Source: Winogradskyella psychrotolerans RS-3 (lineage in GTDB: Bacteria > Bacteroidota > Bacteroidia > Flavobacteriales > Flavobacteriaceae). Taken from it: a stretch of DNA of 64,000 nt. The stretch spans positions 49,661 through 113,660 of the forward strand of contig NZ_ATMR01000042.1 of NCBI RefSeq assembly GCF_000427335.1, read 5' to 3'. Numbering within the stretch: the first letter of the stretch is position 1; each line of letters starts with the position of its first letter. A program made the position numbers and the translations under genes. Shown one piece after another: positions 8,233 to 17,860 of the stretch. A model generated the notes under the pieces. That model did no database searches. It had not been told where the DNA came from and worked only from the letters and a program-made list of their open reading frames with translations.

Positions 8233-8940
8233 CTATTTTAAAAAGCCTAAATCGGTATTAGTGGCAATTTCATAAGGCTCCTTATTGTGTTGAAAAATCC
8301 GAGCTTTTAAAGTTCCTTTTAACGTAAGTTTGTCTCCTTCAACAGCAATCCAGCTTCCTTCTCGTAAACCAATAACAGGTTGATTATTATAGGCATGAAA
8401 TTCTTTAATTCGAGTTTCTCTCGTTTCACCCATATGCGTACTACCTTCCATAGGATCTAAATAATGCGGATTGATATTAAAAGGTACTAATCCTAAAGTT
8501 TTAAAACTCGGAGGATATACAATTGGCATATCATTAGTGGTATTCATCGTTAAACCACAAATATTACTACCTGCACTTGTACCTAAATAGGGTGTTCCGT
8601 TTTTAACGGCTTCTTTTATAGGTAGTAATACTTTATTTCTATAAAGCTGTGAAACCAGTACAAACGTATTACCTCCGCCAACAAAAATACCTTGTGCGTT
8701 TTTAACGGCTTCTTCTGCATTTTCAAATTGGTGAATGCCTTTTACTGTTTTTCCAATGGTATTAAAAGCTTTAGAAACTATACTTGTGTAATCATCATGC
8801 GAAATTCCACCTGGCCTGGCATAAGGAATAAATAGAATTTCATTTACAGATTTAAAATGACCTTGAAGTTCATCTAATAAATAGTCTAAATAACCACTGC
8901 CATGGATTGTAGAAGTACTTGCAATAATAATTGATTTCAA
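8233..8940 (-). CDS. pepE: Dipeptidase E (S51 family)
   Basis: A cytoplasmic peptidase that releases N-terminal aspartate from Asp-X dipeptides. The 235-residue protein has the class-I-glutaminase-like fold motif VGGGNTF and the nucleophile S122 in GTSAGSN. D137 and H159 (in INPHYLDP) have exactly the spacing of the Salmonella/E. coli catalytic triad S120-D135-H157. It stands alone. No full promoter box is visible in the 232-nt upstream gap, which is otherwise featureless. Confidence 0.92.
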   Translation of the reverse strand: MKSIIIASTSTIHGSGYLDYLLDELQGHFKSVNEILFIPYARPGGISHDDYTSIVSKAFNTIGKTVKGIHQFENAEEAVKNAQGIFVGGGNTFVLVSQLYRNKVLLPIKEAVKNGTPYLGTSAGSNICGLTMNTTNDMPIVYPPSFKTLGLVPFNINPHYLDPMEGSTHMGETRETRIKEFHAYNNQPVIGLREGSWIAVEGDKLTLKGTLKARIFQHNKEPYEIATNTDLGFLK

Positions 8941-9172
8941 AATAGTAATATTTTAATTATACAGTTTTACAAAGAACGTTAATCTTTATGAATTCTTCTA
9001 TTTTCTAATTTAACAAACATTTACTAGTCAATTCCTATGAGAATTGAAGAATATACCCGAAATTTAGTACAAGAAATAAAATCGTGAAATGAGCATGTTA
9101 AAATTGTTTTCAGTTAAGGAAATGATTAATCGCTAACAGCATGTGACAATAATAAAAAAATAGTTAAAACAT

Positions 9173-9991
9173 ATGAAAAAAATACTACTCTTAATATTCG
9201 GAATTGCTACTTTAACTGCTTTTAGTCAAGATGTTGAAAGGGTTGCCGTAAACGGTAGAATCGTCGTGTCAACCGAAGATAAAGAAGGCGTTGCTGTTTA
9301 TAATTCGTCTTCAAATAAAGGAACATATACAGACGAAGAGGGAAATTTTGAAATAAAAGTAGCACTCAATGATGTTGTAGAATTTGGGGCGCTTCAATTT
9401 AAAGATTTTAACGTTGTAATTACAGACAAGATTATATTGTCTAAACGTTTAACGGTTATTCTTGTTGAAGAAGTCAATAAATTAGATGAAGTGGTGTTAC
9501 TTCCATTTGACCTAACGGGCAACTTGGGAGCCGATCTAGAAAGCGTTAGAACCTATAACGTAAGCTTAGACGCCGTTTATTTTGGTTTAGATAATATTGA
9601 GGATTTTGAATTCTCTGCAGATTATAAGACCAAAGCAGATAATTTGGCTTTTAACGAATACAATCCGCATATGGGAGATATGGTGGATTTGGTTAATGTA
9701 GCAGGATTTTTAATTAAAAACGTGGTTGATTTTAGTAAAATCAAATTTAAAAGTAAGAAAGATGTTATGTTAGAAAAAACACCTTTTAAGAAAGCTTTAG
9801 ATACCTATAGTATAAATTATATTCACAATAATTTTGATATACCTTTAGATCAGGTAGAGTCATTTATTGATTATGCAGATAAAGAAGGCATAGATGATAG
9901 CTTATTTGAAGAAAATAAGGAAATGCTACTTTTAGAACGTATTTCTCAGTTAAGTAAAGCGTTTTTAAAAGATACTGTTGAAAAAGAGTAA
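9173..9991 (+). CDS. CarboxypepD_reg-like secreted protein, copy 1
   Basis: A 272-residue protein with a signal peptide (MKKILLLIFGIATLTAFSQ) followed by a carboxypeptidase-D regulatory-like beta-sandwich (NGRIVVSTEDKEGVAVYN to DEEGNFEIKV, about residues 27-105). The conserved segment VNKLDEVVLLP follows, as in the plug-side linker of outer-membrane proteins. The C-terminal half is helical and charged and is not recognised. It overlaps the next gene, a paralogue with the same layout, by 14 nt. This pair, DUF6702 and the M1 peptidase form one rightward run, probably linked in envelope function. Confidence 0.82.
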   Translation: MKKILLLIFGIATLTAFSQDVERVAVNGRIVVSTEDKEGVAVYNSSSNKGTYTDEEGNFEIKVALNDVVEFGALQFKDFNVVITDKIILSKRLTVILVEEVNKLDEVVLLPFDLTGNLGADLESVRTYNVSLDAVYFGLDNIEDFEFSADYKTKADNLAFNEYNPHMGDMVDLVNVAGFLIKNVVDFSKIKFKSKKDVMLEKTPFKKALDTYSINYIHNNFDIPLDQVESFIDYADKEGIDDSLFEENKEMLLLERISQLSKAFLKDTVEKE

Positions 9992-10775
9992 AATTCTATA
10001 TGTTTTCACTGCCTTTTTAAGTGTGGTTTTTGTTAATGCACAGCGGAGCGATTTAAACGGTAAGTTAATTGCTAACGATGAGGTCGAAGGACTTCATATT
10101 CAAAACAAAACTGCAGCAAAATATACCATTTCTAATGAAGATGGAAGTTTTGTGATTCTTGCTAAAGCTCTAGATACTTTGGTGATTTCTGGAGTAAAAT
10201 ATCAAACACAAGAGGTTGTTATTTCTGAAACTGTAATGAGTTTAGGTGAGTTATACGTTCAAATGATTGAGAGTGTAAACAAGTTAAATGAAGTCATTGT
10301 CGGTAAAATCTTAACCGGAAGCTTAGAATCCGATCTTCAAAATCTTAAAGTTAAACCCGAAATTAATTTCTACGATCTCGGAATACCAGGTTATAAAGGA
10401 AAACAACTTACCCAAAATGAACGAAAATTATACGATGCAGATGGTGGATCTTGGGGTAGTGTAGGTTTGGGGTTTAGTGTTAATTTCTTTAAAGTGTTAA
10501 ATACCATTAGTGGTCGAACAAAAAAGTTAAAAGCTATTGTAGAACTAGACGATCGTAGTGCATGTATAGATCACATGAAAAATAACTATGAAAATTATAT
10601 TTTTGAAAATGATTCTTTAGCTGAAAATCTACGTGCTGAGTATTTTCTATTTTGTCAAGAAGACGATGAATTCTTAACATTATGCAATAAAAATGATGAT
10701 ATAACAATGCTAGAATTTTTACAAACAAAGCTAAAAGTATATCAAGAAAATAGAAAATCGGTAACTAAAGACTAA
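9978..10775 (+). CDS. CarboxypepD_reg-like secreted protein, copy 2
   Basis: A 265-residue paralogue of the preceding protein, with the same order of parts: signal peptide (ILYVFTAFLSVVFVNAQ), a short beta-sandwich (DLNGKLIANDEVEGLHIQN to NEDGSFVI), the linker VNKLNEVIVGKILTG, and an unrecognised helical C-terminus. The start is the TTG at 9978, overlapping the upstream gene by 14 nt, because no ATG precedes the signal peptide; this implies translational coupling. Sequence similarity between the copies is clear in the first half and weak in the second, so the duplication is old. Confidence 0.78.
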   Translation: MKKSKILYVFTAFLSVVFVNAQRSDLNGKLIANDEVEGLHIQNKTAAKYTISNEDGSFVILAKALDTLVISGVKYQTQEVVISETVMSLGELYVQMIESVNKLNEVIVGKILTGSLESDLQNLKVKPEINFYDLGIPGYKGKQLTQNERKLYDADGGSWGSVGLGFSVNFFKVLNTISGRTKKLKAIVELDDRSACIDHMKNNYENYIFENDSLAENLRAEYFLFCQEDDEFLTLCNKNDDITMLEFLQTKLKVYQENRKSVTKD

Positions 10776-10801
10776 CTTTGGAATGCGTTTTCTAAACGCA
10801 T
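10773..10801 (+). promoter_or_regulatory. TAnnTTTG box and hairpin upstream of DUF6702 gene
   Basis: TAACTTTG at 10773-10780 overlaps the stop codon of the upstream gene and lies 42 nt before the DUF6702 start. It is followed at once by an 8-bp hairpin (ATGCGTTT/AAACGCAT with a TCT loop, 10783-10801). Either an internal promoter or simply an intergenic hairpin; no T-tract follows, so it is a poor terminator. Confidence 0.35.
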
Positions 10802-10822
10802 AATACAACCCAAAAATAAAAC

Positions 10823-11329
10823 ATGAAATTACGATACTTTTTAATCCTTCTTTTTACACTTCCATTTTTAATCTCCAATTCTAATTCACACGAATATTAC
10901 GTCAGTGTAACAGAAGTGGAATATGCTAAAGAGCAAAAGTCACTTCAAATTATAAGTCAGATTTTTATTGATGATTTTGAAACTTTATTACGAAAACGAT
11001 ATGATGAAAGCATAACACTTAATAGTGAAGATGAATCAGAATCAGTAGAAACCTACATGAATAGGTATGTAACTGATAAATTGAAAATTAAAGTCAATGG
11101 TGCTGAGGTAAATTTTAAATTTATAGGAAAGGAATACAAAGACGATATTACGTACTGCTATTTAGAAGTAGAAAATGTTGCAAATATTAAATCTATCGCG
11201 ATTACCAATCAAGTTTTATTCGATGTGTTTTCAGACCAACAAAATATTGTTAGATTAAAACTTTTAGGTAAAAACAAGAGCTTTTTATTGGTGCCAGAGA
11301 ATGATACTTGCGTGTTAAATTTTAAGTAA
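10823..11329 (+). CDS. DUF6702 family secreted protein
   Basis: A 168-residue protein with a signal peptide (MKLRYFLILLFTLPFLISNS) followed by SHEYYVSVTEVEY, the characteristic start of the DUF6702 domain, and the QIFIDDFETLLRKRY segment near residues 50-64. Members sit next to an M1 peptidase in this lineage, as here, but the function is unknown. It lies 47 nt after the CarboxypepD_reg pair and 62 nt before the peptidase. Confidence 0.85.
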   Translation: MKLRYFLILLFTLPFLISNSNSHEYYVSVTEVEYAKEQKSLQIISQIFIDDFETLLRKRYDESITLNSEDESESVETYMNRYVTDKLKIKVNGAEVNFKFIGKEYKDDITYCYLEVENVANIKSIAITNQVLFDVFSDQQNIVRLKLLGKNKSFLLVPENDTCVLNFK

Positions 11330-11391
11330 TACAATATCAAAGCCATTATAAATTCATACTTTAGTCACCACTTTAACAACAAAAATCTTTT

Positions 11392-13688
11392 ATGAAAATC
11401 TTTAAATTTTTCCTATGTGCTCTTCTTTTTACGTCGTTTAGCACATACGCTCAAGATGACGCAAAGGCAGAACGCCAACAGGGTCATACTAATGAAAACA
11501 AATTCAAGCAGTTGTACGAAGAGTTTTCTACTCCTAACGTTTTTAGAACCGGTTCTGGAGCTCCGGGACCTGGATATTATCAGCAGCAGGCAGATTACAA
11601 AATGGATATTGAAATTGATGATGTCAATGCAAAATTGCATGGTGACGAGACGATTACGTATACCAATAATTCGCCAGATGACTTAAGGTATCTTTGGGTG
11701 CAATTGGATCAGAATATGCGTGCAAGAGATTCTAAAACACCACTTATTAGTAGTTCTGGTATTTCTCCTGCTACAGTATCTTCTAGAGCTGTAAACTCGT
11801 ATTTAAAAGAATCTTTTGATGGTGGTTTTAATATAGAGCATGTTAAGGATGTTAATGGTAAGGATTTGCCTCATACTATAAACCGCACAATGATGCGCGT
11901 AGAGTTGCCAAAGGTTTTAAAATCTGGTGAGAAATTTTCGTTCAAGATAAAATGGTGGTACAATATTAATGACCATGTAAAGGATGGTGGACGTTCAGGA
12001 TATGAGTATTTTGAAGAAAACGATAACCGTATTTATGTAATGGCTCAGTTCTATCCACGTATGGCTGTTTATAATGATGTAGAAGGTTGGCAAAATTCTC
12101 AATTTTGGGGACGTGATGAGTTTGCGTTACCATTTGGTAATTTTGATGTGAACATTACTGTGCCTGCAGATCATATATTAGATGGTACAGGGCATTTAGT
12201 AAATCGAGAAGAGGTATTTACTAAAGATATGATGAAGCGTTTTAATAAGGCTAAAAAATCTTACGATGAACCTGTAATGATTGTAACACAAGCAGAAGCA
12301 GAAGTTACAGAGAAATCTAAAAGTAAAATAAAAAAACATGGAAACTGTCTGCTCAGATGGTTCGTGATTTTGGTTTTGCAACCTCTCGTAAATTTTTATG
12401 GGATATGATGGCTGTGAAATTAGGAGAAAAAGACGTAATGGCGGTGTCCTTATATTCTAAAGAAGGAAATCCACTTTGGGAGCAATGGTCAACAAAGTCT
12501 GTTGCGAGTACTTTAAGAACATACTCAAGAATGACATTTGATTACCCTTACCATAAAGCAATCTCAGTACATGCACCAATGGGTATGGAGTACCCAATGA
12601 TTTGTTTTAATTTTGGTCGTCCTGATAAAGAAGGAAATTATTCAGATAGAACAAAATATGGAATGATTGGAGTTATTATTCATGAGGTTGGGCATAACTG
12701 GTTCCCAATGATTGTAAATAGTGATGAACGCCAATGGACATGGATGGATGAAGGTTTAAATACATTTACACAATATGTTGCGGAACAAGATTTTGGAAAA
12801 TGGTATCCTGGTGCATTATCACCTAATGATAAAGCATTTCCATCACGACGAGGCCCTGCTAAAAACATCGTAAGGTATATGGGAGGAGATCAAGACTATA
12901 TTGCGCCTATAATGACCAAAGGTTTAAATACATACCAATTTGGAAATAATGCTTACAGTAAGCCAGCTACAGCCTTAAATATTTTAAGAGAAACGGTAAT
13001 GGGACGAGACCTATTTGATTATTCATTTAAAGAATACGCAAACCGTTGGAAATTTAAACACCCAACTCCAGAAGACTTCTTTCGTACAATGGAAGATGCA
13101 TCTGCGGTAGATTTAGATTGGTTTTGGAGAGGTTGGTTCTATACCACAGATTATACAGATATTGGTATAAAAGAAGTAAAGCGTTTTGCAGTAACAGGAA
13201 CTCCAAATGAAAATGGAAAACGATTAGCTGAACGTTATAATAGAGATCCTAAAAGCTTAGTATATTTTATTGAAGAAGGTGCTGAAGGGTATGAAGATGC
13301 TATAAAAACAAATGCATCAATAGACGATTTACCTACAGTAAAAGAATATATCATGGATAATTTTACGCCAAAAGAACAGAAGGAAATGAAAATTGCTCCG
13401 AAGTATTTTTATCAAATTACATTTGATAAGCCAGGTGGATTGGTGATGCCGCTAATCGTAAAATTTACGTATGCAGATGGTACCACTTCTAGAGAAACTT
13501 ATCCTGCGCAAGTTTGGAGACTGAATGATAAAGAAGTTACGAAGGCTATTGCTAGCGACAAGGAAATTGTATCAATTCAAGTCGATCCAGATTTAGAAAC
13601 TGCAGATGTTGATACAACGAATAATACTTGGCCTAAAGAAGTTAAAGAAAGTGATTTCGATAAATTTAAGGAAGCCGTAAAGGATTAG
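11392..13688 (+). pseudogene. M1 family metallopeptidase (frameshifted)
   Basis: A secreted zinc aminopeptidase-like protein, about 765 residues when joined. The first frame carries the signal peptide (MKIFKFFLCALLFTSFSTYAQ) and the N-terminal beta domain and stops at 12408. The second frame continues with TWKLSAQMVRDFGFATSRKF and holds the catalytic motif HEVGHNW with the downstream glutamate in WMDEGLNTFTQY. One A seems missing in the A-rich stretch 12325-12336. The zero frame there reads A AAA AAA, a known slippage heptamer, so slippage could in principle give full-length protein, but the same lesion type occurs in eight other places in this window. A strong terminator follows. The family call is firm; the break is probably an error. 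Confidence 0.88.
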
Positions 13689-13710
13689 TAATTAGTTTGT
13701 TATATAATTT

Positions 13711-13741
13711 AGCCGACTTTATTTAAAGTCGGCTTTTTTTA
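13711..13741 (+). terminator. Rho-independent terminator after the M1 peptidase gene
   Basis: Stem AGCCGACTTTA/TAAAGTCGGCT with a two-base loop, followed by seven T. Confidence 0.9.
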
Positions 13742-13778
13742 TTTTTAATTTGAAGTGGTATAATCCACAAACTCACTA

Positions 13779-13786
13779 TATATTTG
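13779..13786 (+). promoter_or_regulatory. Predicted -7 promoter box very close to tatA
   Basis: TATATTTG matches TAnnTTTG and ends only 4 nt before the GTG at 13791. If used, transcription would begin at or next to the start codon, giving a leaderless or nearly leaderless message. Confidence 0.4.
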
Positions 13787-13790
13787 CATC

Positions 13791-14081
13791 GTGATACATC
13801 AACTTATAATATTGTTTATCGGAGCTGCCGAAATAATGGTAATACTATTAATAGTGGTATTAGTATTTGGTGCAGATAAATTACCTGAAATCGCACGTGG
13901 TTTAGGTAAAGGTATGCGTCAATTAAAAGATGCAACTAACGATATAAAGCACGAAGTGACTAAAAGTGCTAAGGAAAGTAACATTATAGATACAGACGTA
14001 ACTAAAAATGTTACCGATGAATTGAAAAAAGTAAAAGACGATCTTGAAGACTTTACAGGATCATTAAAACGCAACAAGTAA
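13791..14081 (+). CDS. tatA: Sec-independent (Tat) translocase subunit TatA
   Basis: A 96-residue TatA/E-type protein for export of folded proteins. It has one N-terminal membrane helix (about residues 3-26), the hinge FGADKLPEIARGLGKGM with the conserved FG, LPE and RGLG residues, then an amphipathic helix and a charged C-terminal tail. The start is GTG at 13791; the internal ATG at 13836 would cut the membrane helix and is less likely. TatC is not in the window. It is monocistronic between a terminator and the S8 protease gene. Confidence 0.92.
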   Translation: MIHQLIILFIGAAEIMVILLIVVLVFGADKLPEIARGLGKGMRQLKDATNDIKHEVTKSAKESNIIDTDVTKNVTDELKKVKDDLEDFTGSLKRNK

Positions 14082-14196
14082 TTGCGTATTTCTTAAAATT
14101 ACACTTCCCTTTTTGAAACAACCATAAATTCTGATACCAATTAGTGCATTTTATTTAATATATTTAGAGAGTTAATAATCGTCTAAATTTTATTAT

Positions 14197-15697
14197 ATGA
14201 AAAAAATGTACACCTTGGTAGTGCTTCTAATAGCGATTACCATAGTATCTTGTTCTAAAGATACTGTTAATGAAACTGAAGCAGAAAGCGCTGAGTTCTC
14301 TGAGAATCCTTTAACTATTGAACAAATTAATCAAAGAATTAGCGAGAGTATTAGAACTACAGGAGATTTTGATTGGAATAATGAAAATGCACACTTTTTA
14401 TGGAGCGCCTTAATGCATGGGCAAAATGTGCTGACTGTAGGTTACGGAAATGAAGGTCAGAGTTTTGGTGAAGCAGGAGATGCCGATCTTCAAAATAAAA
14501 AAAGAGTTTACTCGCTACTATTCTTACTGAAGAAAAAGTTTCTAAAGCAGACTTTAAACTTAAAGAAGATGATATTCTAACTGTTTTTGATGCAGAAGTA
14601 ACTAAACTTGAAACCATTATTGCTTTAAGAGAAAGCGCTAATGTTAGGTATTTAGAGCCAAATGGTTATAATCATTATACTGGTGAGGTTCAAGAAAAAT
14701 CGAGCTCAGGATGTGATACGAGTGGAGATTCTATTAGTTCAGCACATTATTCAACTATAGCTCCTAATAATGCACAAGTGTCTTGGCATTTTAATGAACA
14801 TAATATTCAAAGTGCATGGAATTTTTCTACAGGCTCTGGTGTTACGATTGGTTTAATAGATACTGGAGTTTCAAAAACACAATCATTACTAAATTCAGTG
14901 GGAATTAACGATGGATATTCCTCTGGTCGTTTTGTTCAGAAATATGGCACGTTTATAGATTCTAATTGGTGGTGGTCCAGTAATTACGATGGTCCACACG
15001 ACAAATGTGGTCACGGAACAGCAATGGGGTCTACCATGGCGTCTCCAAGAAACGATAATGGTATGCCGGTTGGTGTTGCCTATAATGCGAATTTAGTAGC
15101 TTACAGAGCAACAGAAGACGTGTTATTAAACGATTATCATGAAAGAAAAGGTGTGTCTCAGGCTTTAACAGATTTAGGTAATAGAAGTGATGTGAAAATT
15201 ATTTCTATGTCCATAGGTTATGTGTGGTCAATTGGTAATATTAAAGATGCGGTAAAGTATGCTTACAGTAAAGATAAATTGATATTTGCTGCAGGCGGAA
15301 CATCAACGAGTTTTACCAATGGATTTGGTGTTATATTCCCAGCAACCATGAGCGAAACTGTGGCTGTTACAGGTGTAAATGATGGAAGTAATTATGAGCG
15401 TTGTGAGACATGTCATAGCGGCAATAAAATAGACTTTACCATTATAATGGAAGGAGATAATACTACAAGTAAAGCTCCTCCAGTATTAGGATTTAATGAT
15501 GGTCAGCGACGTTATACAGGTGGTTCTTCTGTCGCGACAGCAACTACGGCTGGTATAGCCGCTTTAATATGGTCCAGATACCCAAGTTGGAGTCGCACAC
15601 AAGTCCTTAATAGATTAAAACAATCTGCTGAATTCTATCCAAATAAAATAGCAGTTTTGGTTATGGTAATATTGATGCTTTACAAGCTGTGCAGTAA
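14197..15697 (+). pseudogene. S8 family subtilisin-like protease, lipoprotein (two frameshifts)
   Basis: A secreted serine protease of about 500 residues, spread over three frames. The N-terminus (MKKMYTLVVLLIAITIVSCSK) is a lipoprotein signal with the cysteine in VSC. The first frame stops at 14580 because one base is missing in 14507-14519; the propeptide resumes as ILTEEKVSKADFKLKED. The catalytic domain has D in IGLIDTGVS, H in DKCGHGTAMGST and S in TGGSSVATATTAG. Near the end a second missing A (run 15645-15648) throws the frame off. The corrected end would be FGYGNIDALQAVQ with TAA at 15695-15697. Function is presumably extracellular protein degradation. The residues are all present, so sequencing error is likelier than decay. 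Confidence 0.85.
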
Positions 15698-15717
15698 TCA
15701 GAATTGTTTAATAAAAG

Positions 15718-15752
15718 CAAAAGCCTCATTAGTAATAATGAGGCTTTTTTTA
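15718..15752. terminator. Bidirectional terminator between S8 protease and DUF3037 genes
   Basis: Stem AAGCCTCATTA/TAATGAGGCTT (15721-15745) followed by a T-run; A residues on the left side serve the leftward operon that ends with DUF3037. Confidence 0.85.
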
Positions 15753-15766
15753 TATAAAACGTTATG

Positions 15767-16159
15767 TTAATCAGCGTCTAAAACATGTTTTTCAAAAATA
15801 GATTGTAATTCTAGTTCTGGGTTTTCCGTTAAGCCAGAATGCGTTTTAGAACTTTGTATAACGGTGCTTCGTGAAGCTGCTAACCATCTAAATCTGTCTG
15901 ACAATTCAAACTGAGCAATAGCTCCTCCAGAGGTCTCTCCTTTAGAAATTAATTCCCAAGATTTCAAATAACTATTTATGGCGTCTAAATCTAATTCGCA
16001 TGAAAATGCATTCAATTTTTGTTGGTCGACTTTAAATTTTACTCCTAGAAATCTCTTTCGTTTAGAGAATAAAATCACTCCAATGTTGAAAAACTCTTCG
16101 CGCTCAACTCTAGGGACAAGTCTAATAATGGCATATTCAAAAGTAACTTTATCGTGCAT
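15767..16159 (-). CDS. DUF3037 protein
   Basis: A 130-residue protein of the DUF3037 family. The typical start is seen: FEYAIIRLVPRVEREEFFNIGVILFSK, then FLGVKF, a beta-alpha layout with the NIGVILF motif near residues 25-31. The biochemical role is unknown. It overlaps the upstream HipA-like kinase gene by 11 nt, so the two are translationally coupled and probably work together. It is the last gene of the leftward run and ends at a bidirectional terminator. Confidence 0.88.
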   Translation of the reverse strand: MHDKVTFEYAIIRLVPRVEREEFFNIGVILFSKRKRFLGVKFKVDQQKLNAFSCELDLDAINSYLKSWELISKGETSGGAIAQFELSDRFRWLAASRSTVIQSSKTHSGLTENPELELQSIFEKHVLDAD

Positions 16160-16928
16160 CTTCAGCTTCTTTTACTAAGGTGTCAATTTTTAAAAGTCTT
16201 GAATTTAAGTATTCAATATAGGCTCTTCGCATTTCTTCTGGTGTCAGAGAATCCGATTCATTTGTCAGCCAGTCTTCAGGTATTTTGTAAATAATATCTT
16301 CAATTGTACTTTCGTTAAGCGCATTAACAATGGTTTTAGAAGCCTTACTTAAAAGCGACGCACGTTCTAAAAGAACATGATCTTTAATAAGCGGAAACGT
16401 CCTAGTGAGATGATTTTTCCATGTGTCCCAATTGTGATGAAAATAGAAACTTGCACCATTGTCTATAACCCACAATTCCTTATTCCAATTTAGTAAATTG
16501 GTATTCTTAACTGTGCGGTCTATATTACTAATGATACTGTCTAAAAGCACAATTTTAGAAGACGTTAAAGCGTCAGCAACTGAAACTAAAGGATCAAAAG
16601 TTATAGAGCCACTTAAGTAATGTAATCCCAAATTTAAACCAACACTAAATTTTAGTAAATCTTGTATTTCTTCATCGGGTTCAGTTTTACTAAAGGAATC
16701 ATCTAAAGTCATAAAAACTAATTCCGGAACTTTTAAACCAATGGCTCGTGCTAATTCTCCACCAATAAATTCGGATATTAATGCTTTTGTGCCTTGGCCA
16801 GCTCCTCTAAATTTTAGAACATAAAGGAACCCATCACTAGCCTCTACAATAGCGGGAAGCGAACCGCCTTCTCTTAAGGGAGTGATGTATTTAACAACAT
16901 CTACAGTTCTTATATCAATTTCACTCAT
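16149..16928 (-). CDS. HipA-like protein kinase
   Basis: A 259-residue HipA-type kinase fold protein. The N-terminal lobe has K39 in VLKFRGAGQG, standing for the ATP-binding lysine and glycine loop. The catalytic loop is NIDRTVKNTN (D137, N142) and the Mg-binding motif is VIDNGAS (D156). This is shorter than toxin HipA (about 440 residues) and lacks an HTH partner such as HipB; instead it overlaps DUF3037. It lies 10 nt after the O-methyltransferase stop, as part of the same leftward run. Kinase function is inferred from motifs; the substrate is unknown. Confidence 0.8.
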   Translation of the reverse strand: MSEIDIRTVDVVKYITPLREGGSLPAIVEASDGFLYVLKFRGAGQGTKALISEFIGGELARAIGLKVPELVFMTLDDSFSKTEPDEEIQDLLKFSVGLNLGLHYLSGSITFDPLVSVADALTSSKIVLLDSIISNIDRTVKNTNLLNWNKELWVIDNGASFYFHHNWDTWKNHLTRTFPLIKDHVLLERASLLSKASKTIVNALNESTIEDIIYKIPEDWLTNESDSLTPEEMRRAYIEYLNSRLLKIDTLVKEAEDAR

Positions 16929-16938
16929 GTTGGGTAGA

Positions 16939-17580
16939 TTATAATTTTCTACTAATGGTTAAGCCGTCTCTAATAGGGAGTACAACGGTTTCTATTCTTT
17001 TGTCTGACTTTAAAAGTTGGTTGTAATTTAAAATAGATTGTGTTGAAATATCTTTTTCTCCAACAGGTTCAACTACTTTTCCATGCCATAATACATTATC
17101 AGAAAGTATGATGCCTCCTGGGTTTAGCTTATCTATTATTAAATGGAAATAATTACTGTAATTGGGTTTGTCGGCATCAATAAAAATCAAATCAAATGTC
17201 TCATCTAATTGCGGAATAATATCTAAAGCACTTCCTGTGTGCTGAATAATTTGTTGTCCATACTCAGACTTGTCAAAATATTTCCGTTGAAAATTAACCA
17301 ATTCTTCATTAATATCAATGGTATGAAGACTGCCGTTTTTTTGAAGTCCTTCCGCTAAACATAGCGTAGCATAGCCAGTAAAAGTCCCTAATTCTAAAAT
17401 AGATTGAGGTTTAATTAACTTTGATATCATGCTCAATACGCGACCTTGATAAGGGCCACTAAGCATAATGGGCTGCAATATTTTTTGATACGTTTCTCTG
17501 GTGAGTTGCTGTAATAAATCTGGCTCTTGCTCAGAATGGGCAACGATATAATTATCTAAATCCTCAGGTAAGAAATACAT
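16939..17580 (-). CDS. O-methyltransferase (class I SAM, caffeoyl-CoA OMT-like)
   Basis: A 213-residue SAM-dependent O-methyltransferase of the methyltransf_3 family. Motifs: SILELGTFTGYATLCLAEGL (SAM-binding glycine loop, about 75-94), HTIDINEEL, and the metal-binding IFIDADKPNY, followed by GGIILSDNVLWHGKV. Members methylate catechol-type hydroxyls using a divalent metal. Its place downstream of the kynurenine genes makes a link to hydroxylated aromatics such as 3-hydroxyanthranilate conceivable, but that is only an inference from position. Confidence 0.88.
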   Translation of the reverse strand: MYFLPEDLDNYIVAHSEQEPDLLQQLTRETYQKILQPIMLSGPYQGRVLSMISKLIKPQSILELGTFTGYATLCLAEGLQKNGSLHTIDINEELVNFQRKYFDKSEYGQQIIQHTGSALDIIPQLDETFDLIFIDADKPNYSNYFHLIIDKLNPGGIILSDNVLWHGKVVEPVGEKDISTQSILNYNQLLKSDKRIETVVLPIRDGLTISRKL

Positions 17581-17611
17581 AAATAGTTCTATTGTAAAAG
17601 TGTTGAATGAA

Positions 17612-17824
17612 TCAACTTACGCTTTTGTGGTTATTGTTGTTTGTTGTGAATTTGTCCATAAAAAACAAAATTACACCTATGATTATAAGACCAATTTTAA
17701 TAGCCAAAGCTGTGTTTTCGCCTAATTCATCAATCTGACTTAAAAACATAATTGTAAGATTAAAGTAAGGTAATACAATCAGTAGGATGCCAGCTAAAGC
17801 TAGGTAAGCGCCAATTCTTTTCAT
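17612..17824 (-). CDS. Small two-span membrane protein
   Basis: A 70-residue protein with two hydrophobic segments (about 6-28 and 41-57), a short charged loop between them and a polar asparagine-rich tail. The family is not recognised. It begins 36 nt after the ACMSD stop and ends 31 nt before the O-methyltransferase start, in the same orientation, so it belongs to the same transcript. Confidence 0.6.
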   Translation of the reverse strand: MKRIGAYLALAGILLIVLPYFNLTIMFLSQIDELGENTALAIKIGLIIIGVILFFMDKFTTNNNNHKSVS

Positions 17825-17860
17825 AACTATTTTGGTTGAAAGATTTTTAATATAAACGAT

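Noticed and set aside
12196..12381. Minus-strand frame within the M1 peptidase gene
   Set aside because: Aromatic- and cysteine-rich translation without domain features, opposite a conserved peptidase; treated as a shadow frame.
16149..16928. Classical HipAB toxin-antitoxin system
   Set aside because: No HipB-type HTH gene is next to it, and the protein is much shorter than HipA toxins. Only a HipA-like kinase with DUF3037 can be claimed.
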